A stretch of DNA of 64,000 bases, taken from Mycolicibacterium rufum. GTDB lineage: Bacteria; Actinomycetota; Actinomycetes; Mycobacteriales; Mycobacteriaceae. A program made the translations under genes and the position numbers. Below are positions 1 to 8,585 of this stretch, piece by piece (position 1 is the stretch's first letter; each line of letters opens with the position of its first letter). Under the pieces are notes generated by a model. The model saw nothing but the letters and a program-made list of their open reading frames with translations, did not search any database and was not told the DNA's origin. Location: the NCBI RefSeq assembly GCF_022374875.2, contig NZ_CP092427.2, positions 2,542,001-2,606,000 on the forward strand, given 5' to 3'.

Positions 1-2
1 TG

Positions 3-1007
3 GAGAAGGCGCCCGAGGTGCTCGACGTCGCGCAGCTGCTGCTGGGCTCGCTCGACAAGACCGGCGTCACGCTGCCCGAGAAGGGCACCGCGGCCAAGGA
101 GGCCGAGGAGCGCGCCGCGCAGGTCGGGGCCGCGTCGCCCGCCGAGGTCGTCGAAGAGGTTGCCGAGGTTGCTGACGCCGGCGAGGCGCCGGCCGAGGCG
201 AGCGCGAGCACCGCGACGGACTCCAAGCCGGTCACCGGCCTGGGCCTGGCCGGCGGGGCCAAGCGGCCGGGGGCCAAGAAGACGGCAGCACCCGCCGAGG
301 ACAAGCCCGCGGCCGTCGAGGCCAAGGGGCTCGGCATCGCAGGCGGGGCCAAGCGCCCCGGCGCGAAGAAGGCCGCGGCGGCCCCGGCCGCCGAGAGCGC
401 ACCCGCCGCCGAGGCACCCGCGAAAGCCGAACCCGAGGTCAAGGGCCTGGGCATCGCCGGTGGAGCCAAGCGGCCCGGCGCCAAGAAGGCGGCCGCGGCG
501 GCCCCGGGCGCCGAGAGCGCACCCGCCGCCGAGGCGCCCGCGAAGGCCGAACCGGAGGTCAAGGGGCTGGGTCTCGCCGCGGGGGCACGCCGTCCCGGCG
601 CCAAGAAGGCGCCGGCGTCGCCCAACGAGGGCGCGCCGACCGTCGTCCAGCCGGCCAATGTCGATCCCGACCAGGCGCAGGCGGGTACCGAGGCCCCGGA
701 CACCGCCGACTCGGACCGCGGACTGGATGCCAAGCCCGAACCCGAGGTGAAGGGTCTGGGCATCGCACCGGGCGCGCGTCGCCCCGGCGCCAAGAAGGCG
801 CCGGCGTCGGCACCCGCACCCGCACCCGCAGCAGAACCGGCACCTGAGGCCGAGGCCGCCGCCGAGGAGTCGCCCTCACCTGAGCCCGAGCCTGAGCCCG
901 CCGCCCCGGCGACCAACGGCAACGGCGAGGCGCGCGTGGTCGGCGACGAGCCGCCCGTGAAGGGCCTCGGCATCGCCAAGGGCGCCCGCCGCCCCGGCCG
1001 CCGGTAA
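3..1007 (+). CDS. C-terminal tail of iron-sulfur-binding (heterodisulfide-type) reductase, 5' partial
   Basis: The frame is open across the left edge and ends at a TAA, so only the C-terminal tail of a larger protein is present. The first visible residues, EKAPEVLDVAQLLLGSL, resemble the end of the folded part of mycobacterial Rv0338c-type iron-sulfur reductases, and the next gene is the aminotransferase that neighbours it in mycobacteria. After that the chain is low-complexity Ala/Pro/Glu/Lys with six copies of a G-L-G-[IL]-A-x-G-A-[KR]-R-P-G motif. The catalytic part and cofactor ligands lie outside the window, so function is inferred from context. The tail is basic at each repeat and acidic between, and is probably disordered. 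Confidence 0.75.
   Translation, partial: EKAPEVLDVAQLLLGSLDKTGVTLPEKGTAAKEAEERAAQVGAASPAEVVEEVAEVADAGEAPAEASASTATDSKPVTGLGLAGGAKRPGAKKTAAPAEDKPAAVEAKGLGIAGGAKRPGAKKAAAAPAAESAPAAEAPAKAEPEVKGLGIAGGAKRPGAKKAAAAAPGAESAPAAEAPAKAEPEVKGLGLAAGARRPGAKKAPASPNEGAPTVVQPANVDPDQAQAGTEAPDTADSDRGLDAKPEPEVKGLGIAPGARRPGAKKAPASAPAPAPAAEPAPEAEAAAEESPSPEPEPEPAAPATNGNGEARVVGDEPPVKGLGIAKGARRPGRR
237..1004 (+). repeat. Six GLG[IL]AxGA[KR]RPGAKK protein repeats within the reductase tail
   Basis: Units sit at 237-281, 327-371, 444-488, 564-608, 753-797 and 963-1004; the last ends in RPGRR just before the stop. Units 2, 3 and 4 are spaced 117 and 120 bases apart with nearly identical linkers (KAEPEVKGLG), which looks like recent tandem duplication. 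Later units change AKRPG to ARRPG and have longer, more divergent linkers. Confidence 0.85.
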
Positions 1008-1017
1008 CCGATCTCCT

Positions 1018-1074
1018 CGAGAGTGCATCCAGGGTCGTGATCAGCACCGATCAACGACCCTGGGTGCACTCTCG
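1018..1074. terminator. Long hairpin after the reductase gene
   Basis: A 21-base arm at 1018-1038 pairs with 1054-1074 with one mismatch across a 15-base loop. It starts 11 bases after the reductase stop. No T-tract follows, as is common for mycobacterial hairpins, so termination is inferred. A related hairpin lies at 22000-22055. Confidence 0.6.
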
Positions 1075-1113
1075 ATTCATATTTCGGTGGACGACGATGC
1101 GACACTTGTCGAC

Positions 1114-2379
1114 ATGACGACCCATCAGGTGCCGTGGCAGGCCGGCAGCGGGCACGCGCGTCAGCGTGAGTTCACGCAGTCGAGCAAGCTACAAGACGTT
1201 CTGTACGAGATCCGTGGCCCCGTACACGAGCACGCCTCGCGCCTGGAGGCCGAAGGCCACCGCATCCTCAAGCTCAACATCGGTAATCCTGCGCCGTTCG
1301 GTTTCGAGGCGCCCGACGTCATCATGCGCGACATCATCCAGGCGCTCCCCTACGCGCAGGGCTACTCCGACTCCAAGGGCATCGTCAGCGCCCGGCGCGC
1401 CGTGTTCACCCGCTACGAACTCGTCGACGGCTTCCCGCGTTTCGACATCGACGACGTGTTCCTCGGCAACGGTGCCTCCGAACTCATCCAGATGACGTTG
1501 CAGGCCCTACTCGACAACGGCGACCAGGTGCTGATCCCGGCGCCGGACTATCCGCTGTGGACGGCGTGCACCTCGCTGGCGGGCGGCACCCCGGTGCACT
1601 ACCTGTGCGACGAGACGCAGGGCTGGAATCCTGACGTCGCCGACCTGGAGTCGAAGATCACCGACCGCACCAAGGCGATCGTGGTCATCAACCCGAACAA
1701 CCCCACCGGTGCGGTGTACAGCCGCGAGACGCTCGAGCAGATCGCCGACCTGGCACGCAAACACCAACTCCTGCTGCTGTCCGACGAGATCTACGACAAG
1801 ATCCTCTACGACGACGCCCAGCACATCTCCATGGCGTCGGTGGCGCCCGACGTGCTCACCCTGACCTTCAACGGGCTGTCCAAGGCCTACCGGGTGGCCG
1901 GTTACCGCTCAGGGTGGCTGGTGATCACCGGACCCAAAGAGCACGCGGGCAGCTTCATCGAGGGCATCAGCCTGCTGGCCAACATGCGTTTGTGCCCGAA
2001 TGTGCCTGCACAGCATGCCATTCAGGTCGCGCTCGGCGGGCATCAGAGCATCGACGACCTGGTCCTGCCCGGCGGCCGACTGCTCGAGCAGCGCGACGTG
2101 GCGTGGGGCAAGCTCAACGAGATCCCCGGGGTCTCCTGCGTGAAGCCGCAGGGTGCGCTGTACGCCTTCCCGCGGCTGGACCCCGAGGTCTACGAGATCC
2201 ACGACGACGAGCAACTGGTACTGGACCTGCTGCTGCAGGAGAAGATCCTCGTCGTGCAGGGAACCGGGTTCAATTGGCCCACACCGGATCACCTGCGGAT
2301 CGTGACCCTGCCGTGGGCGCGCGACCTGGCGGCTGCCATCGAACGCCTGGGCAACTTCCTGGTCAGCTACCGGCAGTGA
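1114..2379 (+). CDS. alaA: AlaA-type pyridoxal-phosphate aminotransferase (called AspC in M. tuberculosis)
   Basis: This is a class I/II aminotransferase that uses pyridoxal phosphate. It follows E. coli AlaA almost block by block: SSKLQDVLYEIRGPVHEHA, LKLNIGNPAPFGFEAPD, PAPDYPLWTA, VHYLCDE, INPNNPTGAVYS, SDEIYDKILYDDA, SKAYRVAGYRSGW with the Schiff-base lysine K257, and NVPAQHAIQVALGG. The likely reaction is glutamate-pyruvate transamination (alanine synthesis) in the cytosol; the aspartate name is historical. The reading frame can also start at GTG 1087, nine codons earlier, but neither start has a good ribosome site. The ATG was preferred because the conserved fold begins only at SSKLQ. 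About 420 residues is normal for the family. Confidence 0.9.
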   Translation: MTTHQVPWQAGSGHARQREFTQSSKLQDVLYEIRGPVHEHASRLEAEGHRILKLNIGNPAPFGFEAPDVIMRDIIQALPYAQGYSDSKGIVSARRAVFTRYELVDGFPRFDIDDVFLGNGASELIQMTLQALLDNGDQVLIPAPDYPLWTACTSLAGGTPVHYLCDETQGWNPDVADLESKITDRTKAIVVINPNNPTGAVYSRETLEQIADLARKHQLLLLSDEIYDKILYDDAQHISMASVAPDVLTLTFNGLSKAYRVAGYRSGWLVITGPKEHAGSFIEGISLLANMRLCPNVPAQHAIQVALGGHQSIDDLVLPGGRLLEQRDVAWGKLNEIPGVSCVKPQGALYAFPRLDPEVYEIHDDEQLVLDLLLQEKILVVQGTGFNWPTPDHLRIVTLPWARDLAAAIERLGNFLVSYRQ

Positions 2380-2413
2380 CGGGGTCGGGTGCGCGACCGC
2401 CTACTCTGGCCGG

Positions 2414-3649
2414 GTGGCGCACTCCCACTCTCATTCGCACTCGCTGAGCGGGCCGTCACCGCTCGGTCCGCTGGCCGCGAAGATCGTCGTGGCGCTCCTG
2501 GCCGCCTGCGCGGTGGCGGTCGCCATCGGCGCGGTGGTGCTGTGGCCCAGCGCCCAGAAGGCCGACATCCCGCTCCCGTTCCAGAACGCCGCGGGCGGTG
2601 CGGTCACCACCGAGGCCGGCCATGTCGTGGCGAGCAGCACCGCGACGTGCGGCAGTCCGTCGGCCGGCGCGGTGCTCACCGCCGACCCCGTGCCTGCGCC
2701 CGGCGAGGGCGCGCAGTGCGTGCAGACCGTGGTGACGATCGACTCCGGCCCCAACGAAGGCGCGAGGACACTGCTCGAATTCAGTGGCGGCCCGGGCCAA
2801 CCCCATCTCGCCGTCGGCGACGACATCCGGATCAGCAGGCAGGTCGACGACGTCGGTGCCACGACGTACTCGTTCTACGACTTCGAACGGACGTGGCCGC
2901 TGACAGTGCTCGCCGCGGCGTTCGCGGTAGTGGTCGTCGCGGTGGCGCGGTGGCGCGGGCTGCGCGCGCTGATCGGCATCGTGATCGCGTTCGGTGTGCT
3001 CGTCGTGTTCCTGCTGCCCGCGCTGCGCGACGGTGCACCCGCGGTCCCGGTCGCGCTCGCCGCGTCGGCGGCCATCCTGTTCGCGGTGATCTACCTCGCC
3101 CACGGCGTGAGTCTGCGCACCAGCGCCGCACTGCTGGGCACCTTGACCTCACTCCTGGTGGCAGCCTTGTTGTCCTGGGCGGCAATCGAATTCGCGCACC
3201 TGACCGGGCTGTCGGAGGACCAGAACAACGAGGTCGCCGCGTACATGGGCAACGTGTCGATCACCGGGCTGCTGTTGGCCGGCTTCATCATCGGTTCGCT
3301 CGGTGTGCTCAACGACGTGACGATCACCCAGGCATCCGCGGTGTTCGAGCTGGCCGAGTTGGGGTCGACGGGCCGGCGGGCCGTCTTCGTCGGCGCGATG
3401 CGGGTGGGCCGGGACCACATCGCCAGCACCGTGTACACGCTGGTGCTGGCCTACGCCGGCAGTGCGCTGCCGCTGCTGTTGTTGTTCAGCGTCGCGAACC
3501 GGTCCCTCGGCGACGTGCTGACCAGTGAGAGCGTGGCCATCGAGATCGCCCGCTCGGCCGTCGGCGGCATCGCGCTGGCACTGTCGGTGCCCCTGACGAC
3601 CGCGATCGCCGCGGTCCTGGCCACGCCGCAGCGCGCCGAGAACGCCTAG
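2414..3649 (+). CDS. YibE/F family multipass membrane protein with His-rich N-terminus
   Basis: The 411-residue protein begins with an alternating His/Ser stretch (MAHSHSHSHSL), then one transmembrane helix near residues 22-45, an extracytoplasmic domain of about 110 residues, and six or seven further helices from about residue 158. Conserved YibE/F features include the glycine- and alanine-rich helices and the segment GVLNDVTITQASAVFELAE. The family is linked to transport or membrane integrity, but no substrate is established. The His-rich start could bind a metal such as zinc; that is inference. The TAG stop overlaps the stop of the converging gene inside a CTAG palindrome at 3646-3649. Confidence 0.8.
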   Translation: MAHSHSHSHSLSGPSPLGPLAAKIVVALLAACAVAVAIGAVVLWPSAQKADIPLPFQNAAGGAVTTEAGHVVASSTATCGSPSAGAVLTADPVPAPGEGAQCVQTVVTIDSGPNEGARTLLEFSGGPGQPHLAVGDDIRISRQVDDVGATTYSFYDFERTWPLTVLAAAFAVVVVAVARWRGLRALIGIVIAFGVLVVFLLPALRDGAPAVPVALAASAAILFAVIYLAHGVSLRTSAALLGTLTSLLVAALLSWAAIEFAHLTGLSEDQNNEVAAYMGNVSITGLLLAGFIIGSLGVLNDVTITQASAVFELAELGSTGRRAVFVGAMRVGRDHIASTVYTLVLAYAGSALPLLLLFSVANRSLGDVLTSESVAIEIARSAVGGIALALSVPLTTAIAAVLATPQRAENA

Positions 3650-5886
3650 GCCGGAATGGTTCTGACGTTCTGCCCGGTGGTCACGTACACCGTGCCGTCG
3701 GGTCCGACGACGGGGAGATAGAGCGGCGGCGTGCCCGCCAGATCGAGTACCTTCGTCGCACCCGACGAGGTGAGCGCGTACACCCCGGAGTCGTCGGTTG
3801 CGCGGCTCGCGACGTAGGCGGTGCCGTCGGGGCCGAAGACCAGCGCCTGGAGAGGGAACGACCCGTACTGGTTGACCACTGGGCGCGTCAGCGTCAGATC
3901 GACGCCCGTCAGCCCGGAGGCATCGAACCCCACGATCCGATTCCCGAGGGACGGATCGTTGCGCAGGACCAGGTAACCGCTGCCATCCGGGCCGAACTGG
4001 ATGTCGGAGATGCTGTCCAACGCGGGGCCGGGAAGGACCGGCGAGAAGGTGCCGTTGGACAGGGTCAGCAGAACCTGCCCGGTGGCGGCCCCTCCGAGTT
4101 CCCTGACCTGGCTCACCAGGTAGGCCGCGCCGTCAGGGCCGAAGAAGACCTGACCGGGCACCGTGCCTGCGGGCAGTTCGATGGTGCGGTCGACGCTGCC
4201 GTCAGCGTTGAGCACCGCGAGGTAGGTGGCTCCGTTCGCGGTGTAGGTCACGTAGCCGTGGTCGTCGGCTTGCTCTCCGGCGCCGAGGATCCGGTTGAAC
4301 GCGCCGAACTGGAGCGGCGTTCCGGGCAGTGTGACAGTGCTCCTGCTCGTGCCGTCGGGACTGATCACCACCACCGGGGTGTTGGGCAACGAAGGATCGT
4401 TGATCACCGCGTAGATCGTGCCTTCGGGAGTGACCTGGAAGCTGCGCAGGCGGCCGTCGATGATTCTCGGCTCGGCGATGGCCTGCGCCGTGAGGATGTA
4501 CAGGTAGGTGATGCCGTCGACCCGGTTGTCGGTGTTGCCGGGGTAGGTGTACGTCTGGAGGTACACGCCGTCGCTTTTCACGACGAAATTACCGGGCAGG
4601 CCGGTCAGGGTGCGCGTCGTGCTGCTGGCTCCGGAGAAGGTGTAGAGCCGAGTCGTCTTGCCGCCGAACAGGGTACGGACCGCCACGGGGAGGTAGACAT
4701 GGCCGTCGTCGCCAAGTATGGGGTCCGTGCCGTATCGCTCGTAGGGCAGCACCACCGTCTTGGTCTTACCGTCGGCGCCGAAAGCCGACAGCGTCCGGAC
4801 ACCGAATTGGGTGGAGAGCAGATAGGCGCTGCCGTCGGGCGCTAGCGTGACGCTGGTGTCCGGCGAGAAGGACCGTACGGTGTCCGTCGGCGAGATGCGC
4901 ACCGTCCGGTAGTCGGCGGACCCGATGGGGCTGAAGATGGTCGGGATGTAGGTGTCGATGTACACGGCACCGTCGGCGCCCACCGCCGGCCTGCCGCTGG
5001 GCGCCCCGGTGAAGGTTGCGACCTTGGTGACGACACCCTCACTGTTGACCGACCACACGGTGGAGCGGTTGCCGCGTTCGTTCGACGTCACGATCAGCAG
5101 CGAACCGTCGGGCCGGGCGACGCCCTGCGCGTAGGTGCTCGGCCTGCCGGCAAAGGCGTCGGACGTGGTGACCACGTTCCCCGAACTGTCGATGATGCTG
5201 ACCCGAGTGTTCCCCGAGTCGGTCGTCACCTGGTAGACGGTTCCCTCGGCGCCGACGACGACGGGGCCTTGGGGTGAGCCAGGCAGGGGCGTGCTCGCGG
5301 CCGCACTCGACTGCGCGGTCCGTGATGCTTCGGCCGTCGTCGCGGCGGCCGTCCGGCGCTCCTCGGCCTCGCGCCGCGCGGCGGCCAGCATGGTGGCCAG
5401 CAGCGGCGGCTTGGCGGCGGCTTCGGACTCGTCGTCGTGGTGCGCGCGCGCCCGCGGGGCGAGCAGCGAGGAGACGACGGACTTCAGCGTCGGCTTCGCA
5501 GCCGCATCGACACCTTCCGAATTGACTTCAGGGTCAGGAGTATTGGCTCCGGCATCACCACGTTCTTCGGGCTCGGCGTCATTCGACGGTTCGCCCGTCG
5601 CCGTCGCACGCTTGCCGCCGAAGCCGCGCTTCGTGGACGACGGCGCCTCGGTGTCCTGCTCGGCATCCGCCGTGCCTGCGCCTTCTGATGTCGCCGACCG
5701 CTTGGGCTTCTCCGCTGTCTTCGTCGTCCGATCGGCCGCCGGTGGACCGGGGTTCTCAGACGCTCCCGCCGACGCTGCCTCGTCGGGTTGCGCCCACGCC
5801 ACCGCCGGAATCGCGGCCACCGCGGAGCCGATTCCCAGCGCGACCGCCAAGGCGCCGACGCGCCCGACGTACCTGTCCCACCCCAT
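3646..5886 (-). CDS. Exported protein with disordered linker and beta-propeller-like PDGTxY repeats
   Basis: The start ATG at 5886 has a GGGAGG ribosome site eight bases upstream; a GTG six bases earlier is too close to that site. The product has a Sec signal peptide around GRVGALAVALGIG ending near AWA-QPDE. A Pro/Ser/Thr/Glu-rich disordered stretch runs to about residue 200. The rest is a series of 40-60-residue units built on G-x-[DE]-G-x-[VA]-Y, such as GADGAVYIDTY, GDDGHVYLPV, GPDGAAYLVS, GPDGTAYVAS and GPDGTVYVTT. That pattern fits a secreted beta-propeller. No catalytic motif is seen and no function is assigned. Its leader resembles those of the genes at 40787-42208 and 42289-44496. 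Confidence 0.75.
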   Translation of the reverse strand: MGWDRYVGRVGALAVALGIGSAVAAIPAVAWAQPDEAASAGASENPGPPAADRTTKTAEKPKRSATSEGAGTADAEQDTEAPSSTKRGFGGKRATATGEPSNDAEPEERGDAGANTPDPEVNSEGVDAAAKPTLKSVVSSLLAPRARAHHDDESEAAAKPPLLATMLAAARREAEERRTAAATTAEASRTAQSSAAASTPLPGSPQGPVVVGAEGTVYQVTTDSGNTRVSIIDSSGNVVTTSDAFAGRPSTYAQGVARPDGSLLIVTSNERGNRSTVWSVNSEGVVTKVATFTGAPSGRPAVGADGAVYIDTYIPTIFSPIGSADYRTVRISPTDTVRSFSPDTSVTLAPDGSAYLLSTQFGVRTLSAFGADGKTKTVVLPYERYGTDPILGDDGHVYLPVAVRTLFGGKTTRLYTFSGASSTTRTLTGLPGNFVVKSDGVYLQTYTYPGNTDNRVDGITYLYILTAQAIAEPRIIDGRLRSFQVTPEGTIYAVINDPSLPNTPVVVISPDGTSRSTVTLPGTPLQFGAFNRILGAGEQADDHGYVTYTANGATYLAVLNADGSVDRTIELPAGTVPGQVFFGPDGAAYLVSQVRELGGAATGQVLLTLSNGTFSPVLPGPALDSISDIQFGPDGSGYLVLRNDPSLGNRIVGFDASGLTGVDLTLTRPVVNQYGSFPLQALVFGPDGTAYVASRATDDSGVYALTSSGATKVLDLAGTPPLYLPVVGPDGTVYVTTGQNVRTIPA

Positions 5887-5963
5887 GTGCACACCCTCCC
5901 CGTCGAGTTGCCAGCAAACTTACGGGCAATACCGCTGTATGGCAATCAGGGATTTCCCCAGTG

Positions 5964-7301
5964 TCAGCGGCCACTCACGCGAAAGACGTCGATCTCGTCG
6001 GCCAGTCCCTTGAAGCGTTGCGGACCCAGAGCTTCGAAGCGCAGTCCCGAACCTGCCGACAGGTCGCGCACGGTACGGCTGGTCAGTACCTCACCGGGGC
6101 CTGCCATCGCGCCGATCCTGGCTCCGGTGTGCACGGCCAGTCCGCTCCATTCGGTGCCACGGCGCTCGCATTCACCGGTATGGATGCCGACGCGGATGGG
6201 GATGCCACGGGTTGCCAGCTCCGGAACCAGTGCGAGCGCGCAGCGAGCGGCCCGGGTCGGGCCGTCGAACAGCGCGAAGTATCCGTCGCCCGTGTGACTG
6301 GCGCGAACACCACCGTAGTGGGCCAGCATGTGCTCGACGAGGTCGTCGTGGGCATCGAGCCGTCGACGCCACCGGGCGTCACCATGGTCACTGAGTCGTG
6401 CGGTGGAGCCGACGATGTCGGTGAACATGACGGTCTTGATCATGCGCTCGTCAGCGGCCGAACCAGCACTTCCGCAAAAGAATTCGAGGCCCTGCTCGGC
6501 GATGTCGTCGATGATGTCGAACGAATTGTGGGGCCCGGGCGCGAACTGGTGAAACTGCGCATGCGGGATCGACGCCGCCAGCGCCGCCGAGGCTTCGAGG
6601 GGTACCAGACGATCCCCCGGCCGGGCGAGGACCAGCGTCGGCGCCTGGATCGCGCCCAGGACCGCGCGCACGTCGACGTCGACGAATGCCTGCCACCACA
6701 GTTTGGCCATTGTCGGGCTGGCGATCGACCGCTGTCTCCTACCGAATGCTTCTCGGACGCCGACGATCTCGGCGGCCTCGTTGTGGAAGAGATCTGCGAG
6801 CGCCCCGGCGCCCCAGCTCCGGTCGATCTCGTCGAGTTGTCCTTCGATCTCTTCCGGGGTGAAGCCCCATGGATATCCCGGCGGGTCCTGCGAGAAGCGC
6901 GCGGCGGTGCCATAGAGGCAGAGCCGGTGAATCCAATCCGGGTACATCGCAGCGAACATGATCGCGATGGCGCCCCCGTCGCCGGTTCCCGACAGGCTCG
7001 GGCGGTCTTCTCCCACCGCGTCGACGACCGCGCCGAGATCGGCGACGCGTTCTTCGAGCGTCAGGACGTGGTCGGCGGGATCGGACAATCCGGTTCCTCG
7101 TCTGTCCCACATGACGAACCGCAGGGATTCGGCGAACCGACGAATGAGCCGGCCGTAGGGGCTTGTCAGCTCGTCGATGGTGTCGACGTCGCTGACCACC
7201 CACCCCGGTGTCCAGATGACGACCGGACCCGAGTCCCCGAACATTCGGTACGCCAGTCGCACGTCACCGTTGCGGGCGTACCGCACCCGGTTGTCCCCCA
7301 T
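5964..7301 (-). CDS. Alpha/beta-hydrolase fused to class III adenylyl/guanylyl cyclase
   Basis: Residues 1-275 form an alpha/beta-hydrolase domain (FVMWDRRGTGLSDP, LVLARPGDRLVP, GPHNSF). Residues 287-445 form a class III cyclase domain (VMFTDIVGST, HTGDGYFALFDG, VGIHTGECE, HTGARIGAMAGPGEVLTS). The layout matches M. tuberculosis Rv1900c (LipJ). Metal aspartates D295 and D339 and the transition-state arginine R395 are present, but the usual asparagine is H391 and the substrate-selecting lysine position is not lysine. In the hydrolase domain the nucleophile elbow reads GTGDGG, with D108 where lipases have serine. The likely role is nucleotide second-messenger synthesis tuned by a ligand of the N-terminal domain; whether that domain is catalytic is open. 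Confidence 0.85.
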   Translation of the reverse strand: MGDNRVRYARNGDVRLAYRMFGDSGPVVIWTPGWVVSDVDTIDELTSPYGRLIRRFAESLRFVMWDRRGTGLSDPADHVLTLEERVADLGAVVDAVGEDRPSLSGTGDGGAIAIMFAAMYPDWIHRLCLYGTAARFSQDPPGYPWGFTPEEIEGQLDEIDRSWGAGALADLFHNEAAEIVGVREAFGRRQRSIASPTMAKLWWQAFVDVDVRAVLGAIQAPTLVLARPGDRLVPLEASAALAASIPHAQFHQFAPGPHNSFDIIDDIAEQGLEFFCGSAGSAADERMIKTVMFTDIVGSTARLSDHGDARWRRRLDAHDDLVEHMLAHYGGVRASHTGDGYFALFDGPTRAARCALALVPELATRGIPIRVGIHTGECERRGTEWSGLAVHTGARIGAMAGPGEVLTSRTVRDLSAGSGLRFEALGPQRFKGLADEIDVFRVSGR

Positions 7302-7325
7302 GCCACCATGGTGGCACTCGGCGAC

Positions 7326-8189
7326 TCAGCGTTCCAGAAGCTGCAGCAGATACGCGCCGTAACCGGACTTGAGCAGCTTGTGCGCGCGGGCGGCGAGTTC
7401 GTCGTCGTCGATGAACCCGACGCGCCAGGCCACTTCCTCGGGCACGCTGATCTTCAGGCCCTGCCGGCGTTCGATCGTGCGCACGTAATCGCTGGCGTCG
7501 AGCAGCGAATCGAACGTCCCGGTGTCCAGCCAGGCCGTTCCCCGCGCCAGCACTTCGACGCTGAGCCGGCCCTGGTCGAGATACCTCTGGTTGATCTCGG
7601 TGATCTCGTATTCACCGCGCGCCGACTTGCGCAGCGACCGGGAGATGTCGACGACGTCGTTGTCGTAGAAGTACAGCCCAGGCACCGCGTAGTGCGATTT
7701 CGGCGTCGCGGGCTTCTCATCGAGTGACAGCGCGGTGCCGTCCTCGGCGAACTCCACCACACCGTAGGCCGACGGATCGGCCACCCAGTACGCGAAAATG
7801 GCTCCGCCGCTGACGTTGTGGAACCTGCGCAGGCTCGTTCCCAGTCCGGGGCCGTAGAACACGTTGTCGCCCAGCACGAGAGCCACGGAATCGCTGCCGA
7901 TGTGGTCGGCGCAGATCACGAAAGCCTGTGCCAGACCGTCGGGTTCGTCCTGCACGGCGTAGGTGAGGTTGATCCCGAAGTCCGATCCGTCGCCCAGCAG
8001 CCTGCGGAACGCCGGGGCGTCGTGACCGGTCGTGATCACCGCGATGTCCCGGATACCGGCCATCATCAGGGTGGACAGCGGGTAGTAGATCAGCGGCTTG
8101 TCGTAGACGGGCAGCAGCTGCTTGCTGGTGCCCATCGTGATCGGATACAGCCGGGTACCCGAACCTCCGGCCAGGATGATGCCGCGCAT
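7326..8189 (-). CDS. rmlA: Glucose-1-phosphate thymidylyltransferase RmlA
   Basis: This enzyme joins dTTP and glucose-1-phosphate to give dTDP-glucose, the first step of dTDP-rhamnose synthesis, which supplies the linker of mycobacterial arabinogalactan. The 287-residue protein opens with the nucleotide-binding loop [13 protein letters not shown] and carries [45 protein letters not shown] and [11 protein letters not shown]. Length equals that of Rv0334. The ATG overlaps the stop of the upstream SnoaL-like gene as TGATG, so the two are translationally coupled. The gene order with the next two genes is the same as Rv0332-Rv0334. Confidence 0.95.
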   Translation of the reverse strand: MRGIILAGGSGTRLYPITMGTSKQLLPVYDKPLIYYPLSTLMMAGIRDIAVITTGHDAPAFRRLLGDGSDFGINLTYAVQDEPDGLAQAFVICADHIGSDSVALVLGDNVFYGPGLGTSLRRFHNVSGGAIFAYWVADPSAYGVVEFAEDGTALSLDEKPATPKSHYAVPGLYFYDNDVVDISRSLRKSARGEYEITEINQRYLDQGRLSVEVLARGTAWLDTGTFDSLLDASDYVRTIERRQGLKISVPEEVAWRVGFIDDDELAARAHKLLKSGYGAYLLQLLER

Positions 8190-8557
8190 CAGCCGGTCAG
8201 GTCGGCTTCGGTCAGTTCGGTCGCCGCCAGCGCGGCGGCCAGGTCGTCGTGCCGGAACACCGATGTGACGTGATCGGCGACGACACGAAACGCCGAAGCG
8301 GCCGAACCGGCGTCCCCGGACGCCGAGACGGTGTTCTCCTCGACCACCACGACGCCGTCGTGGACGTAGATGCGGCCGGGCTCGATCGTGCGGCCCAGCC
8401 CCTGCGCCCACGCGCGCAGTGCCTCGTGACCCTGCGCGGCGCCGTGGGAATCGCCGATCTCAATGTCGTCGCTGGAGAGCGACAGCAGGGTGTCGACGTC
8501 GCCGGCGTTGAGCGCGTCGTGCCAGGCGAGGACAGTGGCCATCTCCGAAGTGGTCAT
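8189..8557 (-). CDS. SnoaL/NTF2-like small protein upstream of rmlA
   Basis: This 122-residue protein starts [27 protein letters not shown], the first helix of SnoaL-like or NTF2-like folds, followed by DDIEIGD, G-x-EALRAWA and strands such as [13 protein letters not shown]. It corresponds in position to Rv0333. No catalytic residues can be assigned. It is coupled to rmlA through a TGATG overlap. Members of this fold bind or isomerise small hydrophobic molecules, but nothing here identifies a ligand. Confidence 0.75.
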   Translation of the reverse strand: MTTSEMATVLAWHDALNAGDVDTLLSLSSDDIEIGDSHGAAQGHEALRAWAQGLGRTIEPGRIYVHDGVVVVEENTVSASGDAGSAASAFRVVADHVTSVFRHDDLAAALAATELTEADLTG

Positions 8558-8585
8558 GATCGAAAGCTTAGGCCGATCGCTGCCC

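Noticed and set aside
237..1004. Regular repeats as a possible CRISPR or minisatellite
   Set aside because: They are in frame, code for a degenerate protein motif and have uneven spacing; there are no cas genes.
5688..7727. A 679-codon plus-strand frame across the cyclase-hydrolase gene
   Set aside because: It spans two clear minus-strand genes and shows no recognisable motif; long antisense frames are expected at this GC.
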